NCBI RefSeq assembly: GCF_002115785.1
Contig: NZ_JFJY01000002.1
Coordinates: 310,001-374,000, forward strand
Length of the DNA: 64,000 bases
Origin: Thalassospira sp. MCCC 1A03138
GTDB lineage: Bacteria; Pseudomonadota; Alphaproteobacteria; Rhodospirillales; Thalassospiraceae
Reading direction: 5' to 3'
In this document: positions 35,617-45,147 of the stretch, piece by piece
How positions within the stretch are numbered: position 1 is the stretch's first letter
Layout: each line of letters starts with the position of its first letter
Made by a program: the position numbers and the translations under genes
The notes under the pieces: generated by a model
The model's input: the letters and a program-made list of their open reading frames with translations, nothing else
What the model was told of the DNA's origin: nothing
Databases searched by the model: none

Positions 35617-35946
35617 ATGATCACGTGTTTCATTCGCTATGAAATCGACCCTTATAAGAAGAATGCTTTTGTGGAATATGCCCGTAACTGGGGCGAAGCA
35701 ATTCCACGATGCGGTGCTGATCTGGTCGGCTATTTCGCGCCTCATGAAGGAACAATATCGACCGCTTACGCAGTTTATCATTTGCCGGATCTGGCAGCAT
35801 ATGAAGCCTATCGCGCCCGCCTATCACAAGACCCGCTGGGGCGTGAAAACTATCAGTTCGCCCAACGTGAAAAATTCATCCTGCGCGAAGAACGCCAGTT
35901 TTTCAAAATTGCCTCTACCCCGCATGCGGAGCTGGTCAAGCCATGA
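35617..35946 (+). CDS. NIPSNAP-family protein
   Basis: A 109-residue dimeric alpha/beta-barrel protein of the NIPSNAP type. It starts [20 protein letters not shown] and contains [17 protein letters not shown] and [13 protein letters not shown]. The ATG at 35617 lies 10 nt after AGGAG. It overlaps the next gene by 4 bp (ATGA), so the two are translationally coupled. Molecular function is not established; linkage to an ABM-type oxygenase and an ArsR regulator suggests a small-molecule detoxification role (inference). Confidence 0.82.
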   Translation: MITCFIRYEIDPYKKNAFVEYARNWGEAIPRCGADLVGYFAPHEGTISTAYAVYHLPDLAAYEAYRARLSQDPLGRENYQFAQREKFILREERQFFKIASTPHAELVKP

Positions 35947-36296
35947 TTGCCGTCATTTTCGAAGTCCTGCCTCACCCGCAACATCGCAACGAATATTTCT
36001 CGATCGCAAAAGACCTCCGGCCGGTACTTGAAACAATCGACGGCTTCATTTCCATCGAACGGTTCGAAAGCCTTAACGAACCGGGCAAGATTCTGTCTCT
36101 TTCGTTCTGGCGCGATGAAGAAGCCGTCATGGCATGGCGCAATGTCGGCGAACACCGCATTGCACAGCACAAAGGCCGTAACCGGATTTTCGACGATTAT
36201 CGTCTGCGGGTCGCCCATGTCATGCGTGATTATGGGATGCATGAACGGGCTGAAACACCCGATGATTCCCGCAAGCAACACGACGACAGTTCATAA
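35943..36296 (+). CDS. Antibiotic biosynthesis monooxygenase (ABM) domain protein
   Basis: A 117-residue ferredoxin-like ABM protein, a family of cofactor-free oxygenases or heme-degrading enzymes. Features: [20 protein letters not shown], the loop [20 protein letters not shown], and [20 protein letters not shown]. The start overlaps the NIPSNAP stop. It is followed by the convergent DMT exporter gene 27 bp away. Substrate unknown. Confidence 0.85.
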   Translation: MIAVIFEVLPHPQHRNEYFSIAKDLRPVLETIDGFISIERFESLNEPGKILSLSFWRDEEAVMAWRNVGEHRIAQHKGRNRIFDDYRLRVAHVMRDYGMHERAETPDDSRKQHDDSS

Positions 36297-36323
36297 CGGA
36301 TAAACAGGTTTTCCGAAGAAAGG

Positions 36324-37268
36324 CTAAACTTTCGCCATTGCGGCCTTGCGATTTCCATCGCTTTCATCATCTTCGGCAGGCGCAACCGAAACCGGTTCTA
36401 CCCCGCCTCTGTAATCCAGCAAGGCAACCGCCAGCACGACAATCGCCGCCCCGAAAAAAATCACCGGCACCGGAAGCATGTCAAAGAAGATCAGATCCAT
36501 TGCCACAGAAAACGGCAAGGCCGTATAGGCTGCAGGCGAAATGACACTGGCATCCGCAACCCGAACAGCCCGCAGAACCATGTAGTTGGTCAGCATGGCA
36601 AAGAAACCTGCACCCGCAGAATAAAGCCAGTCAGACAAGGCCGCCGGTTGCCACATGATGACGGCAACCGGCACCCAGATCACGATGGCGACAATCTGGG
36701 GCCAGAACAGCATGGAGAAATTCGTCTCGGTCCGGGTCAGAACCTTGGCATAAAGCGTTTGCGCGGAAAAACAGAACGCCCCGATCAGGGCTGCGGCAAC
36801 CCCCAATGGAACGCCAAATCCGTCCATTTTGGGAACGCACATCACCCAAACGCCAACAAGTCCAAGAAGGGTTGCGATCGCTTTACGTGCCGTCAACTGC
36901 TCGCCAAGAATCACAACGGCAAGCATCACGGTCAGCAAGGCCTCGATGAACAGATAGGCATTTACCTCGGCAATACTCATCTGGCGAAGGGCAAAGAACA
37001 CAAAAAACAACGATCCGTACCAAAGAACCCCGCGCGCCAGATGCGCATAAGGTCGCTTGGTCCGGATCGACCTGGTGCCAATAAACATCAGGATGATCAC
37101 GAACACAGCCACCGTCGTCACTGCACGCATCGCGAGAATTTGTGCCGTCGGCACATCATGGGATACCAGCTTGGCACAGACATCGACAAAAACGCCCGAT
37201 GCCATCGCCGCCGTCATCCACAAAACGCCGCGAAAATTGCCGCTGAGGCGCAAAAGCGTCCCGGTCAT
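36324..37268 (-). CDS. EamA/DMT-family membrane exporter
   Basis: A 314-residue drug/metabolite transporter with ten predicted hydrophobic helices in two EamA repeats. The first half includes LAMRAVTTVAVFVIILMFIG and the second GAFCFSAQTLYAKVLTRTET. The C-terminal tail is cytosolic and polar (about 290-314). The ATG at 37268 has AGGA 8 nt upstream. It is divergent from a GcvA-like LysR gene about 240 bp away, which may control it (inference). Substrate unknown. Confidence 0.87.
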   Translation of the reverse strand: MTGTLLRLSGNFRGVLWMTAAMASGVFVDVCAKLVSHDVPTAQILAMRAVTTVAVFVIILMFIGTRSIRTKRPYAHLARGVLWYGSLFFVFFALRQMSIAEVNAYLFIEALLTVMLAVVILGEQLTARKAIATLLGLVGVWVMCVPKMDGFGVPLGVAAALIGAFCFSAQTLYAKVLTRTETNFSMLFWPQIVAIVIWVPVAVIMWQPAALSDWLYSAGAGFFAMLTNYMVLRAVRVADASVISPAAYTALPFSVAMDLIFFDMLPVPVIFFGAAIVVLAVALLDYRGGVEPVSVAPAEDDESDGNRKAAMAKV

Positions 37269-37511
37269 CACTTGATCCTGATCTCTGGAATTAAAGGCGG
37301 TTTCCGACAGCGGGGAGACTGCTGCGGGGTGGCGCAAGGAGACTATCTATCGATCAGCCGGAAACCCTTTTCATTCAGCAGTGTGCCCGCAAAAATTGAG
37401 AAATGCGAATGAGGAGTTTTCAGCCATTGATGAGAATTTTTTGCCCCAAACCACATTCAGGCCTGTTACACAGGAATAAACTCTAAAAACCCTGTCCCAC
37501 GGAAATGTTCG

Positions 37512-38453
37512 ATGCGCCGCAAACTGCCCCCCTTACGCGCGCTTGTCGCTTTTGAAGCCACCGCCCGCCATCAAAGTGTGAAGGCGGCGGCGGAAGAATT
37601 GCATGTCACCCAAAGTGCGATCAGCCATCAATTGCGTCAGCTTGAAGAATGTCTTGGCGTTGTCCTGTTTGTTCGCAAGGGGCGAGGGCTCAGCCTGACC
37701 AAATCGGCAACCCGTCTGCTCCCGCGCCTGACAGAAGCCCTTGATGGCATTGCCGATATCACCGGCGAAGTCGGACCCGACAAGGGCAAGGCGATCCGTA
37801 TAGGCGCATTGGCAACCCCTGCCCTGACCGTTCTGTTAAACGAGCTTGGTGACCTGCAGGCCCGTATGCCTGCCGATATTCCCGTTCAGTTTCGCAAGAT
37901 CGAATTTGATGATGATCTTGATCCACTTGAAATCGACATCGCCCTTCAGATCGCACCAAAAGATTTGCCGGGGCTTGATGGCTGGATCACCGAACTTCTG
38001 ACTCCCGAAATTTACAATGCCTTTGCTGCACCTGAATGGCTCGAAAAGCGCGGACTTGATCCCTGCAATATCGATGTCGGCTCACTTGGATCGCGCGATA
38101 TCCTGCTGATAGACAGCGACAGCGAACAATTTTCGCAGATTGCCAACTGGTTTGATCGCGCCACCTTTTCACTCGATGATTGCTGGACCTTCAGCCATCA
38201 TATCTGGGCACTCGAAGCAGCCCGTGCTGGACAAGGCATTGTTGCCAGCACCGATGTGATCGCCCGCAACTTTGTGGAACGCGGGGAACTGGTCTTGCTT
38301 AATTTCCCCGATTTCGTATCGCACTGGTGGTATCGCCTGCTGATCCGCCCAGCCCGTGAAAAAGACCCGGCTGTCATCGCCGCCGCCAACTGGATCCGCG
38401 AACTGATCAATCCACATACGGCGTCACTGAAAGGCAAAATGCTTAAGAAATGA
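37512..38453 (+). CDS. LysR-family regulator, GcvA-like
   Basis: A 313-residue LysR regulator. The N-terminus RRKLPPLRALVAFEATARHQ and LHVTQSAISHQLRQLEECLG are typical of the GcvA subgroup. The effector domain starts about residue 92 (AIRIGALATPALTVLLNELG) and ends with WYRLLIRPAREKDPAV. It is divergent from the DMT exporter; galE follows 78 bp downstream on the same strand but appears functionally unrelated. Ligand unknown. Confidence 0.9.
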   Translation: MRRKLPPLRALVAFEATARHQSVKAAAEELHVTQSAISHQLRQLEECLGVVLFVRKGRGLSLTKSATRLLPRLTEALDGIADITGEVGPDKGKAIRIGALATPALTVLLNELGDLQARMPADIPVQFRKIEFDDDLDPLEIDIALQIAPKDLPGLDGWITELLTPEIYNAFAAPEWLEKRGLDPCNIDVGSLGSRDILLIDSDSEQFSQIANWFDRATFSLDDCWTFSHHIWALEAARAGQGIVASTDVIARNFVERGELVLLNFPDFVSHWWYRLLIRPAREKDPAVIAAANWIRELINPHTASLKGKMLKK

Positions 38454-38531
38454 TCTGCCAGACAGAATTCACCTAATCTGTATTTCTAATACGACCAAAT
38501 CATTGGCTGGATATTGAACATAACGGAAGCT

Positions 38532-39527
38532 ATGGAAAAAATACTGGTAACAGGCGGCGCCGGATATATCGGATCTCATATATGCCTGAAATTGCAAGAA
38601 AGTGGCTATCTGCCGGTGGTTCTTGACAATTTGTCGAACGGTCACCGTGATGCTATTTCTGGTGATATCCCATTTGTTCATGCAGATATTCGTAATCGCA
38701 CCGCTCTTGACGATACCTTTAAAAAATTCCAACCAGCTGCCGTCATTCATATGGCTGCCCTGATTGAGGCAGGTCTTTCGATGCAGGAACCAGCCAGCTT
38801 TTACGAGGTGAATACAACCGGCTCATTTAATCTGCTTGAAGCGATGCGTCATCATGAGTGTCGGCAGATCGTTTTCTCATCAACTGCCGCCATATACGGT
38901 AACACCAATCTCGACATGCTTGACGAGACTTTACCGGCTCAGCCTGAAAATCCCTACGGCCGCTCAAAGGCGATGGTTGAAACAATGATCGCGGATTATT
39001 GCGCGTTATATGGTTTTCGTTCCATTGCTCTGCGTTATTTTAATGCCGCGGGTGCGGACCCTTCAAGGCGAACCGGTGAAAGACATGATCCTGAAACTCA
39101 TCTTATTCCGCTTGCGCTATTGGCGGCGGCAGGGCGAAGAGACGGTTTAAAAATATTCGGCAATGACTATGACACGCCGGATGGAACCTGCATTCGCGAC
39201 TACGTTCACGTTGATGACCTGGCAACGGCCCACGTCAAGGCACTTGAGCATATAACAGGCAAAACAAAACCATTTTTTGATTGCGTCAATATTGGAACGG
39301 GCAACGGCTGTTCTGTACGTGAAATATTGATGCTTTGCAGAGAAGTTACGGGTATCGAGTTCCCGATATCTGACGCGGCACGCCGCCCGGGCGACCCCGT
39401 AAAACTGATTGCCAATCCGGCGAAAGCGAATTCACTATTAAACTGGAAGCCGAAATATACAGACCCACGTGAAACGATTGCTCATGCTTGGGCCTATTAT
39501 TGTTCTAACGCTCGAAAGTCTGAATGA
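38532..39527 (+). CDS. galE: UDP-glucose 4-epimerase
   Basis: Interconverts UDP-glucose and UDP-galactose for surface polysaccharides. It has 331 residues. NAD-binding ILVTGGAGYIGSHI at 4-17, FVHADIRNRTALDD, the catalytic Ser in VFSSTAAIYGN, and the YxxxK pair in PYGRSKAMVE. The C-terminus holds DGTCIRDYVHVDDLA and RPGDPVKLIANPAKA. The ATG at 38532 is preferred to a TTG at 38514. It precedes a GT2 glycosyltransferase gene 147 bp downstream, which suggests a shared role in glycan synthesis. Confidence 0.93.
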   Translation: MEKILVTGGAGYIGSHICLKLQESGYLPVVLDNLSNGHRDAISGDIPFVHADIRNRTALDDTFKKFQPAAVIHMAALIEAGLSMQEPASFYEVNTTGSFNLLEAMRHHECRQIVFSSTAAIYGNTNLDMLDETLPAQPENPYGRSKAMVETMIADYCALYGFRSIALRYFNAAGADPSRRTGERHDPETHLIPLALLAAAGRRDGLKIFGNDYDTPDGTCIRDYVHVDDLATAHVKALEHITGKTKPFFDCVNIGTGNGCSVREILMLCREVTGIEFPISDAARRPGDPVKLIANPAKANSLLNWKPKYTDPRETIAHAWAYYCSNARKSE

Positions 39528-39674
39528 ACACAAATTGGTAACCTGTTCATGTGATATACGATTTTAATATCTAGAACTTTTTTGTAATTGACGAGACGGA
39601 GCGGAAATCGGCTCCATGCATTATGGACCAGAGGGGATACTGGTTGAATGCGTTCTGTAATTGGGGGAAATTAC

Positions 39675-40514
39675 GTGCATAAGGTTTCTGTGATCGTTTC
39701 GACCTATAATTGGCCCGAAGCACTTGAGATGGTCTTGCAGTCGTTAATCGACCAGAAAGACAGGAACTTCGAGGTGATCGTCGCAGATGACGGGTCCGGC
39801 CCGGAGACGGCAAATACCATTATCCGCATGCAGAAAAAATCACCCGTGCCGATCAAACATTTCTGGCAAGAAGATATGGGCTATCGCCTGTCACGTGTCC
39901 GCAATGGCGCAATCAAACTCGCAGAGGGCGATATTGTTGTTTTCACCGATGGTGACTGTTGTCTTCTTCCTGATTTTGTCTCAAACCACCGAAAAGTGGC
40001 CGAATCAGGCTGCTTCGTGACCGGCAAGCGCGTTTTTCTCAAACGACGCTTCACTGAATTCGCTATGAAAAAGCGTATTTCATTTCACAAATGGCCCCGC
40101 GCGTTTTTGTTCATGCTCGGTTTGTTGGGACAATGCAATCGCCCCTTCCAGTTTGCCCCTCTCCCGCAAAACAAGAAAAGCCTTTGGGCGCATCAGAAAT
40201 GCTGGAAAAAGGCACAAGGGTGCAATATTGCCGCCTTTCGAAATGACATTCTGGCAATCGGCGGTTTTGACGAAGCCTATGAGGGACATGGTCTCGAAGA
40301 TTCCGATTTCGTGCTGCGCATGATCCGATCTGGCGTGAAACGCAAAAGCGTCGAATACTGCTCACCTGTTCTGCATCTGTATCACGGACGCTCCATAGGG
40401 CAACGTCACGCCAACAAATCAAATAACGGTATGTATTTTAAAGAGCTAGAAGCAGACCCGAGCCGCTTCCAACCGAGACAGAGTGAACTCATTCCAATCG
40501 CCGCTTCAGCATAA
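39675..40514 (+). CDS. Glycosyltransferase family 2 with galactosyltransferase-type C-terminus
   Basis: A 279-residue GT-A glycosyltransferase. It has VSVIVSTYNWPEALEMVLQS, FEVIVADDGSGPETA and the DxD-type VVFTDGDCCLLPDFV. The C-terminal GGFDEAYEGHGLEDSDFVLR matches the glycosyltransferase 7 C-terminal motif of beta-galactosyl/GalNAc transferases. I chose a GTG at 39675 because GGGGGAA lies 6 nt before it; an ATG at 39648 is an alternative. The upstream galE could supply UDP-galactose (inference). Confidence 0.87.
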   Translation: MHKVSVIVSTYNWPEALEMVLQSLIDQKDRNFEVIVADDGSGPETANTIIRMQKKSPVPIKHFWQEDMGYRLSRVRNGAIKLAEGDIVVFTDGDCCLLPDFVSNHRKVAESGCFVTGKRVFLKRRFTEFAMKKRISFHKWPRAFLFMLGLLGQCNRPFQFAPLPQNKKSLWAHQKCWKKAQGCNIAAFRNDILAIGGFDEAYEGHGLEDSDFVLRMIRSGVKRKSVEYCSPVLHLYHGRSIGQRHANKSNNGMYFKELEADPSRFQPRQSELIPIAASA

Positions 40515-40621
40515 AATAGTCCAGTTATCTGCGGGGCTTGGAACAACGCCAATTTCAAGATAAAAGGACCACCTGATTTTTGCATCCTCGATAGATTTCG
40601 AGTGTCTGTGCGTTGTGACAG

Positions 40622-40635
40622 CCCCGGCAACGGGG
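40622..40635 (+). other. GNRA-loop hairpin in the ppa leader
   Basis: CCCCG-GCAA-CGGGG: a 5-bp GC stem closed by a GCAA tetraloop, 37 bp before the ppa ATG. It may shape the 5' end of the mRNA. Confidence 0.45.
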
Positions 40636-40672
40636 TACAGCCTTATCAAAAAGCGAAAGGGATTTTCCCCAT

Positions 40673-41197
40673 ATGGATCTCAGCAAGATTGCCGTTGGCA
40701 AAGATGTTCCCTGGGACGTTAACGTCGTCATCGAAATCCCGCAGGGCGGACCGATCAAGTATGAAGTCGACAAAGACTCCGGTGCTGTCTTCGTTGACCG
40801 CTTCCTCCATACCTCGATGTATTATCCGGTAAATTACGGTTTCATCCCGAGCACCCTTGGCCTGGATGGTGATCCCGTCGATGCCATGGTCATGTTCCGT
40901 GAACCGGTTGTTGCTGGCTCGGTCATTCGCGCCCGTCCGGTCGGTGTTCTGATGATGGAAGACGAGGCCGGACAGGATGAGAAACTGATCTGCGTGCCGC
41001 ACGACAAGATCGATCCGTACTATACCGATATCAAATCCCACGAAGATCTTCCACAGATTCTGCGCGATCAGATCCAGCATTTCTTCGAGCGTTACAAAGA
41101 CCTCGAAAAAGGCAAATGGGTAAAAGTCACCGGTTGGGACGGCGCCGAGAAGGCCGCCAAACTGATCGAAGAAGGTGTAGCCCGTCTCGGCAAATAA
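40673..41197 (+). CDS. ppa: Inorganic pyrophosphatase
   Basis: Soluble family I enzyme that hydrolyses PPi to drive biosynthesis. It has 174 residues, the normal length. Active-site motifs: [37 protein letters not shown] (with metal-binding Asp residues) and the C-terminal [18 protein letters not shown]. Monocistronic, followed by a clear terminator. Confidence 0.97.
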   Translation: MDLSKIAVGKDVPWDVNVVIEIPQGGPIKYEVDKDSGAVFVDRFLHTSMYYPVNYGFIPSTLGLDGDPVDAMVMFREPVVAGSVIRARPVGVLMMEDEAGQDEKLICVPHDKIDPYYTDIKSHEDLPQILRDQIQHFFERYKDLEKGKWVKVTGWDGAEKAAKLIEEGVARLGK

Positions 41198-41567
41198 GCC
41201 GATTTATGTGCGATGGCTTTCTAACGCCCCGCCCGGATTCCGGTGCGGGGCGTTGCCATTTGAACATGACACCAAAAAACATACATAATCTCAATTCGCT
41301 CGGGACTATTGGACAAAGGATTTGTTCCATGCAGGCGAAGCACGCCTGACGCAGGCATTAAGCCTTCCGCCCCTTTCCAAAGGTATTTTTGGTTACCTGC
41401 TAAACCTGACAGTCTGCATTCCCGTATCAACTTTGCGTGCAATCATTGTAGCTGATACGGCATTGCCACAAATTCACCTTTGTTGTTTCTCAACATCTTC
41501 AAGAAATTTTCTGCAAAACGCTTTGGCGACAGCACTTTAGACAACCGGAATTCAGAGTTTCAGACCA
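41198..41567. other. 370-bp gap between ppa and the L,D-transpeptidase gene
   Basis: Holds the ppa terminator (41223-41254) and a small GCCTG-ACG-CAGGC hairpin near 41346. The rest has no gene or clear promoter that I can support. Confidence 0.5.
41223..41254 (+). terminator. Terminator of ppa
   Basis: AACGCCCCGC (41223-41232) pairs with GCGGGGCGTT (41245-41254). The 12-nt loop can form an inner CCGG/CCGG pair. The T-tail is minimal. Confidence 0.75.
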
Positions 41568-42110
41568 ATGCAAAGCAACCTGCAAACCATTACGCCGTCC
41601 GATCCGGTAGAAATGATTGTCTCGACAGATGGATTGCTGCGCTTTGAGGACCGGGAATTCCGCTGTGCAATTGGCAAAAACGGCGTGGTCTCTGCCGATG
41701 CCAAGACCGAAGGTGACGGTAAAACGCCGGCTGGAACCTGGCGACTGCGTTATGTTATGTATCGCTCTGATCGCCGCGCAAGCCCCCATACAGACCTTCC
41801 AGTCACCACTATTTCCTTTTCTGATGGCTGGTGCGACGATCCTACCCATCCGGACTATAATCGCCCCGTGCGGCTTCCGTTTGATGCCAGCCATGAGAAA
41901 CTGTTTCGCGACGACGGGCTTTACAACCTCATCGTCGTACTTGGTCACAACGATGATCCTACCGTCCCGGGAAAAGGGTCGGCGATTTTCATGCATATTG
42001 CCCGCCCGGATTATACCGGCACCGAAGGCTGCGTTGCGCTTGGCGAAAAAGATCTCGAAACCGTTTTGTCAATGTGCACGACTGAAAGCTATATTCGGAT
42101 TGATATGTAA
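41568..42110 (+). CDS. L,D-transpeptidase (YkuD) family protein
   Basis: A 180-residue YkuD-fold protein. The catalytic region IFMHIARPDYTGTEGCVAL provides His143 and Cys155; the usual (S/T)HGC reads TEGC, seen in this YkuD subgroup. GDGKTPAGTWRL is the conserved substrate-side loop. No signal peptide or membrane segment is visible, so either export occurs by another route or it acts in the cytosol. Likely role: peptidoglycan cross-linking or processing. It is followed 69 bp later by the DUF2333 gene. Confidence 0.85.
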   Translation: MQSNLQTITPSDPVEMIVSTDGLLRFEDREFRCAIGKNGVVSADAKTEGDGKTPAGTWRLRYVMYRSDRRASPHTDLPVTTISFSDGWCDDPTHPDYNRPVRLPFDASHEKLFRDDGLYNLIVVLGHNDDPTVPGKGSAIFMHIARPDYTGTEGCVALGEKDLETVLSMCTTESYIRIDM

Positions 42111-42179
42111 AATCATGGACTTGCCGTTGTGGCAATGACACCCTAGTTTCATGCTGCATGCCATTGACCGGGACGGATC

Positions 42180-43154
42180 ATGATTGAAGACGATTATCTA
42201 TACAAAAAGAACGGTATTTCCGGTTTCGGAGCACGCATCAGGCGTGTTTTCAGCTCTCGCAAGTTTTGGGTGGGCAGCCTTACCGTTATTGTGTTGGTCG
42301 CTGTCATCTATTATCCGGTCGGCATGGCACTGGTGCACAAGATCGACGACAATCCCGATTTCACCGGTAATTATCAGGGCGGCAGCCATTCGGTAAGCAC
42401 CGCATCCGCATTGATAGATCGCGAAATCAATCAGAACCGATGGACGGCGAACGATCCCTTCTTCCTGCCAAGTGCTGCATTGGATAATATGCCGAACTTC
42501 CAGACTGGTATTGTGTATGCCCTGTCACGGTTTGCGATTGAACTGTCCGATCAGATCGGTCGAACACGTGGATCAAGCCAGGTTGACCCCGATCTGGATG
42601 ATGCAGCAGGCCTCCTGAAATTCAGAGGTGACAAATGGGTCTTTGATCCCAGCGTGTCACTTTTGCCCGGTGTAACCTCCGAACAGCAATACCGGCAGGC
42701 TATTGCAGCGCTTAACCGTTATAATCAGCGCCTTGCGGATGGCAAGGCCGTGTTTGAACGCCGTGCTGACAATCTGCAGGAAACGCTGAACCGTTTCGCC
42801 AATGATCTTGGATCAGCATCCGCACTGATTGATGACAAGGTCGAAGACCCATCCCTGTTTGATCGCACTTCTGATGATGTCTTTTATGCCACCAAGGGCC
42901 GTCTTTATGCCTATAGCCTGATCCTGCGTGACCTTGGCACCGATTTCGAACAGGTCATCAATGAACGTCAGGTAGCACCAGCCTGGGCGGAAATGATCGG
43001 CTCGTTGCAGGCAGCAGCAGCTCTTGATCCACTGGTTGTGGTCAACGGTTCGGCCGATGGCATTGTTTTCCCAAACCACTTGGCCGGGCTTGGTTTTTAT
43101 CTGCTGCGCGCCCGTACCCAGATGCGCGAAATCAGCTCTATCCTGCAGCGATAA
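42180..43154 (+). CDS. DUF2333 family membrane protein
   Basis: A 324-residue protein resembling the DUF2333 family of proteobacteria. One N-terminal membrane helix lies at about 31-51 (KFWVGSLTVIVLVAVIYYPV); the rest is periplasmic and largely helical. Conserved-looking stretches: NRWTANDPFFLPSAALDNMP and FYATKGRLYAYSLILRDLG. Function unknown; bitopic inner-membrane topology is inferred. It starts with MIEDDYLYKK at an ATG at 42180. Confidence 0.8.
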   Translation: MIEDDYLYKKNGISGFGARIRRVFSSRKFWVGSLTVIVLVAVIYYPVGMALVHKIDDNPDFTGNYQGGSHSVSTASALIDREINQNRWTANDPFFLPSAALDNMPNFQTGIVYALSRFAIELSDQIGRTRGSSQVDPDLDDAAGLLKFRGDKWVFDPSVSLLPGVTSEQQYRQAIAALNRYNQRLADGKAVFERRADNLQETLNRFANDLGSASALIDDKVEDPSLFDRTSDDVFYATKGRLYAYSLILRDLGTDFEQVINERQVAPAWAEMIGSLQAAAALDPLVVVNGSADGIVFPNHLAGLGFYLLRARTQMREISSILQR

Positions 43155-43316
43155 GACAGGTTCCCCGCACCGGGTGTCAGATCACGAATACCTGAGTTGC
43201 GCGCTCAGACTTGATCTTTTCCTGTTTTTGCCCCATTTAGGGCCTAACCAGATGAAATCGGGAACGCCGTGCGGGCAAGATTTGCCCCGGCCCCCAGAGT
43301 GAGAGGACAAGCCGAC

Positions 43317-43886
43317 ATGTTCATTCAAACCGAGCCGACTCCGAACCCGGCAACACTAAAATTCCTGCCCGGCGAAGATGTTATGGGCCGTCAAGGCACC
43401 GCCAACTTCACGGCAACCGATACAGATATAAAATCACCGCTTGCCCGCAAGCTGTTTGAAGTTGAAGGCATCACCGGGGTGTTTCTGGGCGGTGACTTCA
43501 TCACCATCACCAAGGACGATGCCAAGGACTGGCAGACACTGAAACCGCAAATCCTTGGCGGTATCATGGAGCATTACACCTCCGGACAGCCGGTTCTTGA
43601 TCAGAATTCCGGTGCCGCCACCGGTGCCAGCACCGCATCAGATGGAGATGATGAACTGGTCAGCCAGATCAAGGAACTGCTTGATACCCGTGTCCGGCCG
43701 GCCGTCGCGCAGGATGGCGGCGATATCGTCTTCCACAAATTCGAAGACGGCGTTGTCTTCCTTGAAATGCACGGCGCATGCTCCGGCTGCCCGAGCAGCA
43801 CGGCGACCCTTAAAATGGGCATCGAAAACATGCTGCGTTATTACGTGCCGGAAGTTCAGGCCGTAGAACCGGTCATGGCTGACTGA
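43317..43886 (+). CDS. NifU-like Fe-S scaffold (Nfu type)
   Basis: A 189-residue iron-sulfur carrier with an Nfu N-terminal domain (FIQTEPTPNPATLKFLPGED, 1-90) and a C-terminal NifU domain (110-189). The cluster-ligand motif CSGCPSS has Cys155 and Cys158. The domain arrangement is that of mitochondrial NFU1 and alphaproteobacterial NfuA-like proteins. The ATG at 43317 follows AGAGGAC. It probably delivers 4Fe-4S clusters to radical-SAM and lipoyl enzymes (family knowledge). Confidence 0.94.
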   Translation: MFIQTEPTPNPATLKFLPGEDVMGRQGTANFTATDTDIKSPLARKLFEVEGITGVFLGGDFITITKDDAKDWQTLKPQILGGIMEHYTSGQPVLDQNSGAATGASTASDGDDELVSQIKELLDTRVRPAVAQDGGDIVFHKFEDGVVFLEMHGACSGCPSSTATLKMGIENMLRYYVPEVQAVEPVMAD

Positions 43887-43910
43887 TTTCCCGATTCGCA
43901 AAATTTTTTC

Positions 43911-43945
43911 CGCCCGGCGCGCACAAATCACGGTGCCGGGCGTTG
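43911..43945 (+). terminator. Probable terminator of the nfu gene
   Basis: CGCCCGGC (43911-43918) pairs with GCCGGGCG (43935-43942), with a 16-nt loop and only TT after the stem. Confidence 0.55.
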
Positions 43946-44081
43946 TCATTGCTCGCGCGAACGCAAACGCGGTTAAGGAAAAATTAACCTTTTCGATATT
44001 GCAGGTTGCGATCCGCGTGACACGCAGGCATAGATAACGGCTCGCATGAACCGACAGTTTTACTGATCCTGGAGAAACAAC

Positions 44082-45068
44082 ATGAATAGCGCAAAAGAAG
44101 GCAGTTACCGTAAAATTGCGCTTGCTTCAGTGTTTGGAGCGGTAGGTTTACTGTATTTTGGTATTTTTGGCGGATGGGATATCACCCCGTCACCCAAAGG
44201 TATGAGCTTTGACGAAGTTGCAGCAGTTACCGTTGCGCCGGAAAAAAAGAACGTCAAACCGCTCTACCGTCGCGATCCAGAAGTGATCGCGCTTAACCAG
44301 TATTATCAAAGCATCGGCTATAGCCTGTCGGGTGTGCAGGAAATTCCACGCGTCTATATCAAACGCGTTCCCAAAGGCATGCGCGATCTGGCATCCGCAG
44401 ACGAGCGCAAACAGATTTTCATTCGAATCATGCTGCCGCTGGCATTGCGTGTGAACGAGGAAATCACGGCACGACGTGATCGCCTGATGGCTATTCAGAG
44501 CAAGAAATATTCCGGCGACCCGATCAGTGCGGCTGAAAAAGAATGGGTCGATCAGATGATGAAGCGCTATCGCGTGACGGATGGCGGTGTCACCGCACTG
44601 CTTGAACGCATCGATATCATTCCGCCATCTCTGATGCTTGCTCAGTCCGCTGAGGAAAGCGGCTGGGGCACGTCGCGCTTCGTGCGCAAGGGGAATGCCC
44701 TGTTTGGCCAGTGGGCCTGGGATGAAGACGGCATCGTCCCAGAAGATCGTGCCGAAGGCAAAACCCACGTCATCAAATCGTTTAACAGCCTGATCGACAG
44801 TGTTCGTGCCTATGCACGCAACATCAACTCGCACCCGGCATATGCCGAACTGCGCGCTGAACGTGCCAAATTGCGTGAAGGCGGCGAAGTCGTGCTTGGT
44901 TGGGATCTGGCCGATACACTAACCAAATATTCCGAACGTGGTGAAGAATATGTCGACTCGCTTCACGCCATTATGCGCGTGAACGGTCTTGAAACATTCG
45001 ACGGGATCGGTTTCGCGTCTGGCGATATACCGCCGCCGCCAAGTGTTCTGGCACTTCTTGAAGATTGA
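44082..45068 (+). CDS. Glucosaminidase-domain (Bax-like) membrane protein
   Basis: A 328-residue protein with an N-terminal membrane anchor (IALASVFGAVGLLYFGIFGG, about 12-31) and a C-terminal glucosaminidase domain (about 150-310). The domain motif SLMLAQSAEESGWGTSRFVR contains the likely catalytic Glu, followed by GNALFGQWAWDEDG and SVRAYARNINSHPAYAELR. This arrangement matches E. coli Bax. Likely cuts peptidoglycan glycan strands in the periplasm. GGAG lies upstream of the ATG. Confidence 0.88.
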   Translation: MNSAKEGSYRKIALASVFGAVGLLYFGIFGGWDITPSPKGMSFDEVAAVTVAPEKKNVKPLYRRDPEVIALNQYYQSIGYSLSGVQEIPRVYIKRVPKGMRDLASADERKQIFIRIMLPLALRVNEEITARRDRLMAIQSKKYSGDPISAAEKEWVDQMMKRYRVTDGGVTALLERIDIIPPSLMLAQSAEESGWGTSRFVRKGNALFGQWAWDEDGIVPEDRAEGKTHVIKSFNSLIDSVRAYARNINSHPAYAELRAERAKLREGGEVVLGWDLADTLTKYSERGEEYVDSLHAIMRVNGLETFDGIGFASGDIPPPPSVLALLED

Positions 45069-45088
45069 TCGCACCAATCGTGCATAAA

Positions 45089-45121
45089 AAAGGGACCGTT
45101 TTCACGCGGTTCCTTTTCTTA
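45089..45121 (+). terminator. Terminator after the Bax-like gene
   Basis: AAAGGGACCG (45089-45098) pairs with CGGTTCCTTT (45107-45116), followed by TCTTATTTCC. Confidence 0.8.
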
Positions 45122-45147
45122 TTTCCGTAAATGGATATCGCCAGATT

